NCBI RefSeq assembly: GCF_014200605.1
Contig: NZ_JACHCE010000008.1
Coordinates: 186,001-250,000 of the forward strand
Length of the DNA: 64,000 nt
Reading direction: 5' to 3'
From: Pedobacter cryoconitis
GTDB taxonomy: Bacteria > Bacteroidota > Bacteroidia > Sphingobacteriales > Sphingobacteriaceae
Below are positions 9,382 to 18,454 of this stretch, piece by piece; the stretch's first letter is position 1, and each line of letters opens with the position of its first letter. Under the pieces are notes generated by a model. The model was given only the letters and a program-made list of their open reading frames with translations. It was not told the DNA's origin and ran no database searches. A program made the translations under genes and the position numbers.

Positions 9382-10071
9382 ATGGAACTCAATTATTTAG
9401 GCAGCCTGTTACATCTTTCTGATCCTACATTGCCAATTGGAGGCTATAGTCACTCTAATGGTCTGGAAACTTATGTCCAGGAAGGAATAGTTTGCAATGC
9501 TTCAACTGCGAAGTTATATGTCACCAATATGCTAAGCTATAATATCAAATACAATGATGCGGCAATGATGAAGCTTGCTTTTGAAGCCGCAGCAGAAAAC
9601 AATATTGAGCTGATCATTAAGCTTGACCAGGAATGTACTGCATTAAAATCGCCAATGGAAATCAGGCAGGCCAGTCAAAAACTAGGTTTAAGGCTGATTA
9701 AAATATTCAGAAGACAAAAAGTATTCCCACTGATTACGCTTTATGAAAAAGCAATTGCTGAGAAAAATGCAGATGCCCATTATTGTATCGCCTTTGGCCT
9801 GTATGCACAGCTTTTAGGGTTGCCGCTGCCGGAAGCACTTTTTGCCTTCTATTTTAATGCAGCCGTTGGGATGATTACCAATAGCGTTAAACTAGTGCCC
9901 CTGGGACAATTGGACGGACAGGATATCCTCTTTGAATTACAACCGCTGTTAAAACAGCTGGTGGTTGAAAGTCAGTCTGTTGACCGGAGCCTGGTGGGGC
10001 TTTGCAGTATCGCTTTTGACATCCGCTGTATGCAGCATGAAAGATTATACTCCAGGTTATATATGTCATAA
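9382..10071 (+). CDS. ureF: Urease accessory protein UreF
   Basis: A 229-residue all-helical UreF, recognisable from the N-terminal LHLSDPTLPIGGYSHSNGLE and the region around MITNSVKLVPLGQLDGQ. UreF binds UreD and UreG on the apo-urease and acts as a fidelity checkpoint coupling GTP hydrolysis to nickel insertion. Its start lies 1 bp after the ureE stop, which suggests translational coupling. The last 19 bp are duplicated just downstream (10077-10095), leaving the only sizeable gap inside the urease genes. Confidence 0.96.
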   Translation: MELNYLGSLLHLSDPTLPIGGYSHSNGLETYVQEGIVCNASTAKLYVTNMLSYNIKYNDAAMMKLAFEAAAENNIELIIKLDQECTALKSPMEIRQASQKLGLRLIKIFRRQKVFPLITLYEKAIAEKNADAHYCIAFGLYAQLLGLPLPEALFAFYFNAAVGMITNSVKLVPLGQLDGQDILFELQPLLKQLVVESQSVDRSLVGLCSIAFDIRCMQHERLYSRLYMS

Positions 10072-10095
10072 TATAGAGGTTATATAGCTCATAAT
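10054..10095 (+). repeat. Tandem 19-bp repeat at the ureF end
   Basis: AGGTTATATATGTCATAAT (10054-10072) recurs as AGGTTATATAGCTCATAAT (10077-10095), 17 of 19 identical with a 23-bp period. The first copy contains the last codons and stop of ureF. It looks like a local tandem duplication and accounts for much of the 67-bp ureF-ureG gap. Confidence 0.8.
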
Positions 10096-10138
10096 CTAAA
10101 CCCCTGATGAATATTATTTAAATTTTAAAAAAGAACTA

Positions 10139-10774
10139 ATGGAACGGAAATATATAAAAATTGGTGTTGCAGGCCCGGTAGGGTCTGGTAAAACTGCATT
10201 ACTGGAAAGACTGAGCCGCAAAATGATGGATCAGTATGACCTTGCTGTCATCACCAATGATATTTATACAAAAGAAGATGCCGAGTTTATGGCTAAAAAC
10301 AGCCTATTGCCTCGTGAACGGATAATTGGTGTAGAAACAGGCGGTTGTCCGCATACTGCAATCAGAGAGGATGCCAGTATGAACCTTGAAGCTGTCGATG
10401 AACTGGTAGCCCGTTTTCCTGCTATTGAGCTGATCCTGATTGAAAGCGGTGGAGATAATCTTTCTGCGACATTCAGTCCTGATCTTGCTGATGTAACCAT
10501 TTTTGTGATCGATGTGGCCGCGGGAGAAAAGATCCCACGCAAAGGGGGGCCTGGAATTACCAGATCGGACCTGTTGCTGATCAACAAGATTGACCTTGCG
10601 CCGTTTGTGGGTGCAAGTCTCGAAGTAATGGAAAATGATGCCCGCCAGATGCGTAAAGGAGCCCCTTTTATTTTTTCCAATCTTTTAAAGATGGAAGGGT
10701 TAGACGATGTAATTGGCTGGATAAAGAAATATGCCTTATTGGAAGATGTAGAAGAACCTCAATTAATCAGATAA
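10139..10774 (+). CDS. ureG: Urease accessory GTPase
   Basis: A 211-residue SIMIBI-class GTPase. The P-loop GPVGSGKT is at residues 12-19 and the nickel-binding C-P-H motif at 70-72 (GGCPHTAIRED). ESGGDNLSATFSPDL and NKID supply the switch and guanine-recognition motifs. UreG dimerises around Ni and GTP and delivers nickel to the urease-UreD-UreF complex. It follows ureF by 67 bp and precedes ureD by 6 bp. There is no His-rich N-terminal tail, which some bacterial UreG proteins have. Confidence 0.98.
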   Translation: MERKYIKIGVAGPVGSGKTALLERLSRKMMDQYDLAVITNDIYTKEDAEFMAKNSLLPRERIIGVETGGCPHTAIREDASMNLEAVDELVARFPAIELILIESGGDNLSATFSPDLADVTIFVIDVAAGEKIPRKGGPGITRSDLLLINKIDLAPFVGASLEVMENDARQMRKGAPFIFSNLLKMEGLDDVIGWIKKYALLEDVEEPQLIR

Positions 10775-10780
10775 GGGTTT

Positions 10781-11641
10781 ATGATCTGTTCACTTCGTAT
10801 CACTGTTCAGGAAAAGCAGGGGCGCTCTTATTTAAAAGACGTTTTTGTCACCCCGCCTTTCCGGGTGGTCCCTGTAGGGCAGCATAAGTCTGATCAATCT
10901 TCTTATTTGATGGTGATGAGTACTTCGCCGGGTATATTGAGCGGGGATGAATATCAGATCGATATTCAGGTCAAAGAAAATGCAAGGCTGCAATTGCAGT
11001 CTCAGTCTTACCAGCGCCTGTATAATATGGAAAAAAGCGCGACCCAGCACATGAAAGTCAGGCTGGAAAAAGGAAGTTCTTTTTTTTATGTGCCGCATCC
11101 GGTCGTTCCGCATGAAAACTCCTGTTTCACAAGTGTTAACCAGGTTTACCTCCATGATCACTGTGAGCTGATGATGAGTGAAATCATCACCTGCGGACGT
11201 AAACATCATGGCGAAGTTTTTAAATACAGGCATTTCCAAAACCTGATTGAAATCTATCATCATCAAAAGCTGATCCTTAAAGACAATGTATTATTACAGC
11301 CTGCACTGATGCCGCTAAATTCGACCGGACTACTGGAAGGTTATACCCATCAGGGCACACTAATTTATATCAGCACAAGCAAGGAGCCTGGAAATGAAAG
11401 TAATGAATCTGTTCATGATAAGGCCCCATCATTCAGAGAAAAAGAGAAATCTGTACAGGAACTAATCGAATACCTGTTTTTAATGATGGAAACAGAAACG
11501 GATATCATATTTGGCATTTCTGCAGTTCAGCAAAATGGCTTCGTCCTGCGCATTTTAGGAAACGGGGGCGAACAGCTTTATAACTCTTTCCAGAAGGTAC
11601 AGCAAGTTATCTGGGCGCAAACCTATCAAGCAACAATTTAA
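10781..11641 (+). CDS. ureD: Urease accessory protein UreD (UreH)
   Basis: A 286-residue UreD, the scaffold that binds apo-urease and carries nickel through an internal channel from UreG and UreF. Recognisable stretches are the N-terminal RSYLKDVFVTPPFRVVPVG, LMVMSTSPGILSGDEYQIDI and ITCGRKHHGEVF. The first 10 or so residues are typical of the beta-stranded start. It begins 6 bp after ureG, and the permease gene starts 2 bp after its stop, tying nickel transport to the urease transcript. Confidence 0.93.
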   Translation: MICSLRITVQEKQGRSYLKDVFVTPPFRVVPVGQHKSDQSSYLMVMSTSPGILSGDEYQIDIQVKENARLQLQSQSYQRLYNMEKSATQHMKVRLEKGSSFFYVPHPVVPHENSCFTSVNQVYLHDHCELMMSEIITCGRKHHGEVFKYRHFQNLIEIYHHQKLILKDNVLLQPALMPLNSTGLLEGYTHQGTLIYISTSKEPGNESNESVHDKAPSFREKEKSVQELIEYLFLMMETETDIIFGISAVQQNGFVLRILGNGGEQLYNSFQKVQQVIWAQTYQATI

Positions 11642-11643
11642 TC

Positions 11644-12345
11644 ATGATGACATCTACTTTAATTGCACTGGCATTTACAGCCATTACCATCAGTTTTTTC
11701 CATACCGCATCCGGTCCGGATCATTATCTGCCTTTTATTGTTTTATCCCGTTCCCGTAAATGGAGCATGATGAAAACTGTTTTTCTTACCATTACCTGTG
11801 GTTTAGGCCATGTATTAAGTTCTGTCATCTTAGGGCTGGCGGGATTATTTTTAGGCTGGCAGCTCAATAAAGTTTCCTGGCTGCAGGATGTCCGTGGAAA
11901 TGTATCCAGCTGGGCATTGCTGGCCTTCGGGGTCATTTATCTGATTTACGGATTAAGACAGGCATTTTTAAATAAACCCCATAAACATTTTGATGTGATG
12001 GAAGAAGAAGTCTATGTATACACCCATAAGCATGGAGAAATTGTAATGCCGGGCAACAAAGTAAAGGTTACGCCATTAGTCTTATTTGCCATTTTTGTGA
12101 TGGGCCCCAGCGAACCCTTAATTCCACTTTTATTCTATTCCGGCACTAAACGTTCTGTTCCCGAAGTTGTCGTTTTGATCTCTGTATTTACAATCAGCAC
12201 TGTACTGACTATGTTAGGAATGGTATTGCTGGGTGTTTACGGTTATTCTTTTTTCAAAACAGATAAACTGGAGCGTTATGTCCATGCCATAGGAGGTGCT
12301 GTAGTGACAATCTGCGGTATCGGAATGGTGTTTTTAGGCTGGTAA
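11644..12345 (+). CDS. Nickel-permease-like membrane protein (UreH/NiCoT-like)
   Basis: A 233-residue protein with about six membrane helices. Near the N-terminus H20, D26 and H27 lie in FHTASGPDHYLP. This resembles the HX4DH signature of NiCoT and UreH-type nickel transporters, but with five residues between His and Asp. The central loop (about 108-140) holds several histidines (KPHKHF, YTHKHGE) that could bind metal. The second helical block has a GPSEPLIPL motif. Its start is 2 bp after ureD, so nickel import for urease is the natural role. That is inference from motif and position; another cation or a sulfite-exporter-type substrate cannot be ruled out. Confidence 0.75.
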   Translation: MMTSTLIALAFTAITISFFHTASGPDHYLPFIVLSRSRKWSMMKTVFLTITCGLGHVLSSVILGLAGLFLGWQLNKVSWLQDVRGNVSSWALLAFGVIYLIYGLRQAFLNKPHKHFDVMEEEVYVYTHKHGEIVMPGNKVKVTPLVLFAIFVMGPSEPLIPLLFYSGTKRSVPEVVVLISVFTISTVLTMLGMVLLGVYGYSFFKTDKLERYVHAIGGAVVTICGIGMVFLGW

Positions 12346-12388
12346 AATTAGATTTTTCAGTTAATTATTAGTTTCAGTTAATCTCCCT

Positions 12389-13258
12389 ATGAATTCGAAA
12401 TCTATTATTTTAATCCGTACCCTGTTCCGGGGTATAGGGCAGATTATGCTGCAGGAAAACGGCTGGACCGGAGCACTTTTTCTCGCTGGCATATTTTACG
12501 GCTCCTGTATTTCTGGAATAGCTGCCCTGTTAGCTGTTGTTACAGGCACATTTACTGCAAAGTTGTTAAAATACGACCGTAACGAAATAGAGCAGGGGCT
12601 CTATGGATTCAGTGCTGCATTGGTCGGTGTAGCTTTAACTTTCTATTTTAAGCCCATGCCTGCTATCTGGCTCGCTATCTTCATTGGAGCAGCGCTGGCT
12701 ACAATCCTGCAGCATTTCCTGAGCTGTAAGAACATCCCTGGTTTTACCTTACCCTTTATTGTGGTTAGCTGGATTTTGCTTTACTTTTTTCATCATGTCG
12801 ATATTATTGGCAATTCACTGTCTTTGGCAGAAGTATTCCCTGACTCTGATGACTTTATCACTTCGGCACGCGGATTTGGAGAAGTAATTTTTCAAGGCAG
12901 TACCGTTGCCGGGGTGCTCTTTTTTCTGGCTGTCTTTGTCAATAAACCTATTGCCGCATTGTATGGTATCGCAGGGGCATTGTTAAGCGCCTGGCTTTCT
13001 GTTAAAACCGGAGAACCCATTGTGGATATCCATATGGGGTTATTCAGCTTTAATGCTGTTTTATGTGCAATTACCTTTTCGGCAGAAAAACCAAAGGCGG
13101 GAATATTCGTCCTCATTGCAGTGGTATTAGCTGTGCTGATCGATATAGCGATGCTTAAAATGAACTTTTCTGTATTAACCTTTCCATTTGTTGCGGCAAG
13201 CTGGATTACGCTTGCGCTTAAAAAAATAATGCCTGTACGATGGCAATTCTTAGCATGA
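12389..13258 (+). CDS. Urea transporter (UT family)
   Basis: A 289-residue integral membrane protein resembling bacterial urea channels (UT/Yut family). It shows the two-fold repeated architecture: LYGFSAALVGVALTF in the first half and IHMGLFSFNAVLCAI in the second, the segments that line the urea pore. The upstream FRGIGQIMLQENGWTGALFLAG is also typical. These proteins let urea pass the inner membrane down its gradient and feed the urease encoded upstream. The stop codon overlaps the start of the next gene as ATGA. A direct repeat of TTTCAGTTAAT (12355-12365 and 12372-12382) sits just before it. Confidence 0.9.
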   Translation: MNSKSIILIRTLFRGIGQIMLQENGWTGALFLAGIFYGSCISGIAALLAVVTGTFTAKLLKYDRNEIEQGLYGFSAALVGVALTFYFKPMPAIWLAIFIGAALATILQHFLSCKNIPGFTLPFIVVSWILLYFFHHVDIIGNSLSLAEVFPDSDDFITSARGFGEVIFQGSTVAGVLFFLAVFVNKPIAALYGIAGALLSAWLSVKTGEPIVDIHMGLFSFNAVLCAITFSAEKPKAGIFVLIAVVLAVLIDIAMLKMNFSVLTFPFVAASWITLALKKIMPVRWQFLA

Positions 13259-15294
13259 AAAAAACAAGTATTTATAGCTGCCTGTTGTTATTTACTGGTG
13301 CAGTTTCTGCACAGACCCCTGTTTTAAATAAAGATAAAATAGCTAAAAAACCAGTGATTTTGCTGGATAGTGTCGTTATTACTTCCAAAACGGCACAGCA
13401 GGACCTGATGAAAATCAATCTGAACCGTGTTCCGGTAAATACGGCGCAGGATCTGTTGCGAAAAGTACCCGGATTGTTTATTGCCCAGCATGCCGGGGGC
13501 GGGAAAGCTGAACAGATTTTTCTAAGAGGTTTTGATAACGATCATGGAACCGATATTGCGATCAGTGCAGACGGAATCCCGGTGAACATGGTCAGTCATG
13601 CCCATGGACAGGGATATTCTGATCTCCATTTCCTGATTCCGGAGACCATAGACAATATATCCTTCGGAAAAGGTGCTTATTATGCCGATAAGGGAGATTT
13701 TAATACCTCCGGTTATGTTGATTTTCATACTTATGACCATGTAGATCAAAGTATGCTCAAGTTGGAGGGCGGGAGTTTTAATACCATGCGCACTGCTGGT
13801 ATTTTTAATCTGCTGCATGAGGATACAAAACAACGCAATGCTTACATCGCCGGGGAATATAATTTCACCAACGGCCCTTTTAAGGTGAAGCAAAATTTTA
13901 ACCGTTTAAATCTGTTTGGAAAATTCAATCAGCAGCTCGACGAACGGTCTTATATCAATATCCAGGCCTCTACTTTTAGTTCTAACTGGAACGGTTCTGG
14001 TCAAATACCAGAAAGAGCGGTTTCTGAAGGGATTATAGGTCGTTTTGGTTCCATTGATACCACAGAAGGCGGTAATACTTCCCGTACCAGCCTTTTATTG
14101 AATTACCGTTACAAAATCAGTGACCGGGAAGATTGGGAAAGCAGTTTCTATTATTCTCATTATAAATTCAACCTGTATTCAGATTTTACGTTTTTCCTGG
14201 TACATCCCGATAAGGGAGATGAAATTCATCAGTTTGATGACAGGGATGTTTATGGGATGAATCATAAATACAGCAAAAGATTTGAATTTAGTAACAACAG
14301 TTTGATCTGGAAAGCTGGAGGAGGCTTACGTATGGACGATATTCATGACCTGGGACTGAGTTATGTGACTGCAAGGGATTCATTGAATGAGAGATTGGCC
14401 TGGGGAACAGGTACTGAAACCAATATCAATGCTTTTACTGCTGCAGAATGGGTTATCGGAAAATGGATGATCAATCCCGGAGTCCGTGCAGACTGGTTTA
14501 ACTTTAACTATTATGATAAGCTGAATCCGCGAAACGGGCAGCAGGGGTATCAAAAGATAAGAATCAGTCCTAAACTAAATTTCTTTTATAATGCAGGTGC
14601 AAACACGCAATTATACCTGAAAACGGGTTTTGGCTTCCATTCCAATGACATACGCGATGTCATCCTTCAAAAAGGTGCAAATACATTGCCCTGGTCTGCA
14701 GGAGCTGATTTGGGTGCTATGCTAAAACCAGTCAGGGATCTTGTTATCCAGCCTATTTTGTGGTATACTTATCTGAGTAATGAATATGTTTGGAATGGAG
14801 ATAGTTATGGGACAAGTGCTGTAGGTAAAACCAGAAGATTTGGAGTGGATCTTACCATACATTATCAGCCTTTAAGCTGGTTATACCTGGATGCAGATGC
14901 TAACTATGCAGATCCAAAACTGATCGGAGAACCTGCTGGCAATAACTATCTGGAGCTGGCGCCTACCTTTACCAGTGCGGGTGGGATAGGTGTACAGCTG
15001 AAAAATGGGATGTCTGCTAACCTGCGTTACCGTTATATCCATAGCCGTCCCGCGACACAGGATAACAGTATCATTGCGCAGGGATATTTTGTCAATGACC
15101 TGCTGCTGGGTTATGAAAAGAAACACTGGGCATTCAACATCCAGGTGCAAAACCTGTTTGATGTCAACTGGAATGAGGCTATGTTTGCTGAAACAACCAG
15201 GCTGCATGGAGAACCGTCAGCAGGGGTAGAGCAACTGACTTTTACACCCGGCACGCCGCTGTATATCAAAGCCGGTATCACAGTGAAATTCTAA
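13255..15294 (+). CDS. TonB-dependent receptor, probably for nickel
   Basis: A 679-residue outer-membrane receptor. The frame opens at 13240, but the signal peptide MKKTSIYSCLLLFTGAVSAQ begins at the ATG at 13255, which overlaps the urea transporter stop as ATGA. The plug domain (about 35-160) reads VNTAQDLLRKVPGLFI..LRGFDNDHGTDIAISADGIPVN, and the C-terminus ends in a beta-strand with terminal Phe as required for barrel insertion. The plug contains MVSHAHGQG and FHTYDH. It lacks the carboxypeptidase-like domain of SusC. As the last gene of the urease locus, nickel or a nickel-ligand complex is the likely cargo, by inference from context. Confidence 0.88.
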   Translation: MKKTSIYSCLLLFTGAVSAQTPVLNKDKIAKKPVILLDSVVITSKTAQQDLMKINLNRVPVNTAQDLLRKVPGLFIAQHAGGGKAEQIFLRGFDNDHGTDIAISADGIPVNMVSHAHGQGYSDLHFLIPETIDNISFGKGAYYADKGDFNTSGYVDFHTYDHVDQSMLKLEGGSFNTMRTAGIFNLLHEDTKQRNAYIAGEYNFTNGPFKVKQNFNRLNLFGKFNQQLDERSYINIQASTFSSNWNGSGQIPERAVSEGIIGRFGSIDTTEGGNTSRTSLLLNYRYKISDREDWESSFYYSHYKFNLYSDFTFFLVHPDKGDEIHQFDDRDVYGMNHKYSKRFEFSNNSLIWKAGGGLRMDDIHDLGLSYVTARDSLNERLAWGTGTETNINAFTAAEWVIGKWMINPGVRADWFNFNYYDKLNPRNGQQGYQKIRISPKLNFFYNAGANTQLYLKTGFGFHSNDIRDVILQKGANTLPWSAGADLGAMLKPVRDLVIQPILWYTYLSNEYVWNGDSYGTSAVGKTRRFGVDLTIHYQPLSWLYLDADANYADPKLIGEPAGNNYLELAPTFTSAGGIGVQLKNGMSANLRYRYIHSRPATQDNSIIAQGYFVNDLLLGYEKKHWAFNIQVQNLFDVNWNEAMFAETTRLHGEPSAGVEQLTFTPGTPLYIKAGITVKF

Positions 15295-15328
15295 TTATTA
15301 CTATCTTTAACTAATTTCATGCTGCACT

Positions 15329-16210
15329 ATGAACTCTGCTGTAAAATTAATGACCAATTATGAATATAAACGCCAGTTCTTACCTGATGTAACTGAACAG
15401 ATACTGCATAATTTATCAAATTTACAGCTGTACAGAATTGAAGATTATCTGCGGGATATTGTTATTCCGGTCCCGCCTTACCGCACTTCATTCAATTTCC
15501 TTATACTGGTGACCAAAGGCAGTATCCGGCAGCAATTAGGTACTGAGCAATATACAATCAATGCCAGTCAGATTTTGAATATCAAACAGGGAAGTATTAC
15601 CAGGACGCTTGAACTATCAGGTGATATCAACGGCTTTTACGTGATTTATGAGAATGATATTATTTCTGATATCGCCCTGAATAAAACTGAACTTAATTTC
15701 TTTTTTACCGCACCTTTTATCAATTTAACGGAAAAAGTGCTGAACTGGGTAACCGGTATTTTTAAGCTGCTGGAAGAAGAAATGGAGGATAAACAAGGCC
15801 TTTCAGAGATCTGTGTCTCTCTTTTTACGTCTATCCTGTTAAAAATTATTCATCAGAGCCCTTATCAGCCCTATACCATCACCAGAAGCATTGAAATTTC
15901 ATATTTGTTCAGGGAGCATGTTCAAAATCACCATATCACGCATAAGGATGTCTTATTTTATGCCAGAAAGATGGCTTTATCAGAAACATATCTGAATAAA
16001 TGTGTGAAAGAAACTACTGGGAAACCGCCAAAACAATGGATTAATGAAATCAGTATCCTGCATAGTCAGATTTTATTACAGGATATGACTATGGAAATCG
16101 CAGAAATAGCTTATCAGTTAAATTACCAGTCTGCTTCTTATTTTAGCAGGGTATTTAAAAAAATTAAAGGCTGTACGCCTTCAGTTTTCAGGGCACAGTT
16201 AACCGGGTAA
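15329..16210 (+). CDS. AraC-family transcriptional regulator
   Basis: A 293-residue protein with an N-terminal sensing region (about 1-170, cupin-like) and a C-terminal AraC-type double helix-turn-helix (about 190-290). The latter ends with MEIAEIAYQLNYQSASYFSRVFKKIKG-type sequence followed by TPSVFR, the family hallmark. It lies 34 bp after the TonB receptor on the same strand and may be cotranscribed with the urease tail, but no evidence shows which promoter it controls. Confidence 0.9.
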   Translation: MNSAVKLMTNYEYKRQFLPDVTEQILHNLSNLQLYRIEDYLRDIVIPVPPYRTSFNFLILVTKGSIRQQLGTEQYTINASQILNIKQGSITRTLELSGDINGFYVIYENDIISDIALNKTELNFFFTAPFINLTEKVLNWVTGIFKLLEEEMEDKQGLSEICVSLFTSILLKIIHQSPYQPYTITRSIEISYLFREHVQNHHITHKDVLFYARKMALSETYLNKCVKETTGKPPKQWINEISILHSQILLQDMTMEIAEIAYQLNYQSASYFSRVFKKIKGCTPSVFRAQLTG

Positions 16211-16238
16211 TTGTTTTTAATTCTCTTCAAATAATTTT

Positions 16239-16496
16239 ATGGGAAACATCAATCAGTTAAAACCAGGAAAGAAATATGAGGTCATCAAAGCGTTTGTTGA
16301 CTATGATTATATCGGGCATCCTATTGGGGAAACATGGATCTTTGAAAAGACAAACTTCCTGCCTTATGAAGATGGCTTAACCCTGCATGTGATTCATCAT
16401 GGGCGCAGCCAGGTTTACCGGCTGCAATGGAGAGCAGAAGAGCAGGCGGAAATTCTTTCGGATTTTGAAAGTTATGTATTGGAAATCAGTGATTAA
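16239..16496 (+). CDS. DUF3601-like small protein
   Basis: An 85-residue cytoplasmic protein. The order of conserved pieces, LKPGKKYEVIKAFVDYD, then GETWIFEKTNFLPYEDGLTL, then an acidic tail, matches what I know of DUF3601. No function is established. It lies 28 bp after the AraC gene and 32 bp before mgtE on the same strand. There is no signal peptide or membrane segment. Confidence 0.7.
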   Translation: MGNINQLKPGKKYEVIKAFVDYDYIGHPIGETWIFEKTNFLPYEDGLTLHVIHHGRSQVYRLQWRAEEQAEILSDFESYVLEISD

Positions 16497-16528
16497 CTGA
16501 GTAGCTTGGATCTATAAATCGAGCTGCT

Positions 16529-17914
16529 ATGAATTTACCTTTTAAAGAGGCAAGGAAAAATATTCTGGCCGGGGATTTCTCCGGCCTATTTAAACCCAGT
16601 CACCAAACGGGTTATATACACCCTTCAGAGGTCGCTCAGCTCTTTGTTTCTATCCCGGCAGCCAAAGCAATCGATGCCTATAATTCTTTCAGCCCAAAGC
16701 AGCAGGTGAACGTTTTGCCCTATCTGGACATTCAGCTTCAAAAGAAAATCATCAATAGTATATCAAAAGATAGAGCTTCATATATCCTCAATAACCTGAA
16801 ATCGGATGACAGGACTATCTTTTATTCTTCTTCCAGAGGAATAGAACTGTCCCGTTTCATGGAATATCTAAATGATGAAAACAGGAATGCTGTGGCCAAT
16901 CTGCTGGGTTACCCTGCTAAAAGTGTCGCCCGGATTATCAATACTGATTTTGCAACCGTAGACCGGACGATGACTATTGCTGAAGCGACAGAGCATTTGC
17001 GGCTACATCATCAGGACACCGAAGCTGCCAATGTGATTTATGTGGTAGATAGTGACGGAAAATTAATTGATGATGTACCCGTAAGGCGGCTGGTGCTGAA
17101 TGAGCGTTCCAAAAAAATCATGGACATTGTAGATGGTTTCTGTATCAGCCTGAAAATTACTGATACGAAAGAAGATGCAGTTCAGAAGTTTAAAGAATAT
17201 GACAGGGTTGTATTACCCGTGGTCAGCGATGACTATATTTTATTGGGGGTGGTCACCATAGATGATGTGATGGATGTTGCAGAGCAAAAAGCGACGGCAG
17301 AGATCCAGAAATTCGGGGGGATTGAAGAGCTGGATTTTCCTTATGTGAAGACACCTTTCTTCTCTTTACTTAAAAAGAGGGCAGGCTGGCTGATTGTCTT
17401 GTTTTTAGGGGAAATGCTAACCGCAACAGCAATGGGCTATTTTGATGGGGAAATTTCAAAAGCAGTTGTACTTGCTTTATTTGTCCCTTTAATTATTTCC
17501 AGCGGAGGAAATAGCGGGTCGCAGGCTGCAACTTTGATTATCAGGGCTATGGCTTTAAAAGAACTGAACCTGAAAGACTGGTGGTATGTGATGCGCCGGG
17601 AAATTTTATCAGGCCTGGTACTGGGGATCATCTTGGGCGCGATAGGTTTTATCCGCATCGCGATCTGGCAAAACCTGCATTGGTATGATTACGGAATTCA
17701 CTGGTTACTGCTCGCAATCACTATCTTTTTCTCCTTAATCGGGATTGTGATGTGGGGGACACTCAGCGGCTCTATGGTGCCAATGGTACTGAAAAAATGT
17801 AAAATAGACCCTGCAACTTCGTCAGCGCCTTTTGTTGCTACACTGGTCGATGTAACGGGACTGGTTATTTATTTTAGTATTGCAGCAATCTTTTTGAAGG
17901 GAACTTTGTTATAG
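16529..17914 (+). CDS. mgtE: Magnesium transporter MgtE
   Basis: A 461-residue MgtE with the canonical layout: an N-terminal superhelical domain (about 1-130), a CBS-domain pair (about 135-260), a connecting helix and five membrane helices (about 285-460). The pore region carries SGGNSGSQAATLIIRAMAL (about residues 324-342), diagnostic of the family. It mediates Mg2+ influx gated by cytoplasmic Mg2+ bound between the N and CBS domains. It is followed after 58 bp by a BON-domain lipoprotein gene that appears separate in function. Confidence 0.96.
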   Translation: MNLPFKEARKNILAGDFSGLFKPSHQTGYIHPSEVAQLFVSIPAAKAIDAYNSFSPKQQVNVLPYLDIQLQKKIINSISKDRASYILNNLKSDDRTIFYSSSRGIELSRFMEYLNDENRNAVANLLGYPAKSVARIINTDFATVDRTMTIAEATEHLRLHHQDTEAANVIYVVDSDGKLIDDVPVRRLVLNERSKKIMDIVDGFCISLKITDTKEDAVQKFKEYDRVVLPVVSDDYILLGVVTIDDVMDVAEQKATAEIQKFGGIEELDFPYVKTPFFSLLKKRAGWLIVLFLGEMLTATAMGYFDGEISKAVVLALFVPLIISSGGNSGSQAATLIIRAMALKELNLKDWWYVMRREILSGLVLGIILGAIGFIRIAIWQNLHWYDYGIHWLLLAITIFFSLIGIVMWGTLSGSMVPMVLKKCKIDPATSSAPFVATLVDVTGLVIYFSIAAIFLKGTLL

Positions 17915-17972
17915 TAGTCAATCGTGTTTAAAATAAAGCCGTATAAATTAACAAACCATAACCCATAGAAAA

Positions 17973-18446
17973 ATGAAAACAACAAAACTATTAATGAGCG
18001 CGGGCGTTATTGCAACGCTGTTTTTTGCAGCCTGTTCACCAAAAGACGGGGACATACAAACAGCTGTAAAGGCTAAAGAAGCCAGCGAAGTAAGTGTAGC
18101 TGTTACCAAGGGTGAGGTTACGCTGACTGGTGAGGTTGCTGATGAAGCAGAAAAAGCGAAAGCTGAAACCATTGCTAAAGCTGAAAAAGGGGTGAAGTCG
18201 GTAGTGAATAATCTGACTATTAAACCTGCATTCAATACCACAGCACCTGTTGTGATTGCTGACGATGCTGCATTGACTAAAAATGTTGCGGATGCGGCTA
18301 AAGACTTTCCAACAGTTCAAACTACAGTTAAGGACGGTGTAGTTACTTTAAAAGGAGAAATCAGTAAATCTTCTTTAGTAAAATTAATGCAGCAGTTGTC
18401 TGTATTGAAGCCTAAAAAAATTGATAACCAATTAACTGTAAAATAA
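17973..18446 (+). CDS. BON-domain lipoprotein
   Basis: A 157-residue protein with a lipoprotein signal peptide (FFAAC, Cys21) and two BON repeats: about 30-92 (VTKGEVTLTGEVADEAEKAKAE) and about 95-157 (VKDGVVTLKGEISKSSLVKLM). BON domains bind phospholipid or envelope components and occur in stress-protective periplasmic proteins. The next gene starts 8 bp later and encodes an SH3b protein, so the two probably act together at the envelope. Alanine- and lysine-rich composition is normal for the family. Confidence 0.88.
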   Translation: MKTTKLLMSAGVIATLFFAACSPKDGDIQTAVKAKEASEVSVAVTKGEVTLTGEVADEAEKAKAETIAKAEKGVKSVVNNLTIKPAFNTTAPVVIADDAALTKNVADAAKDFPTVQTTVKDGVVTLKGEISKSSLVKLMQQLSVLKPKKIDNQLTVK

Positions 18447-18454
18447 ACTGAATT

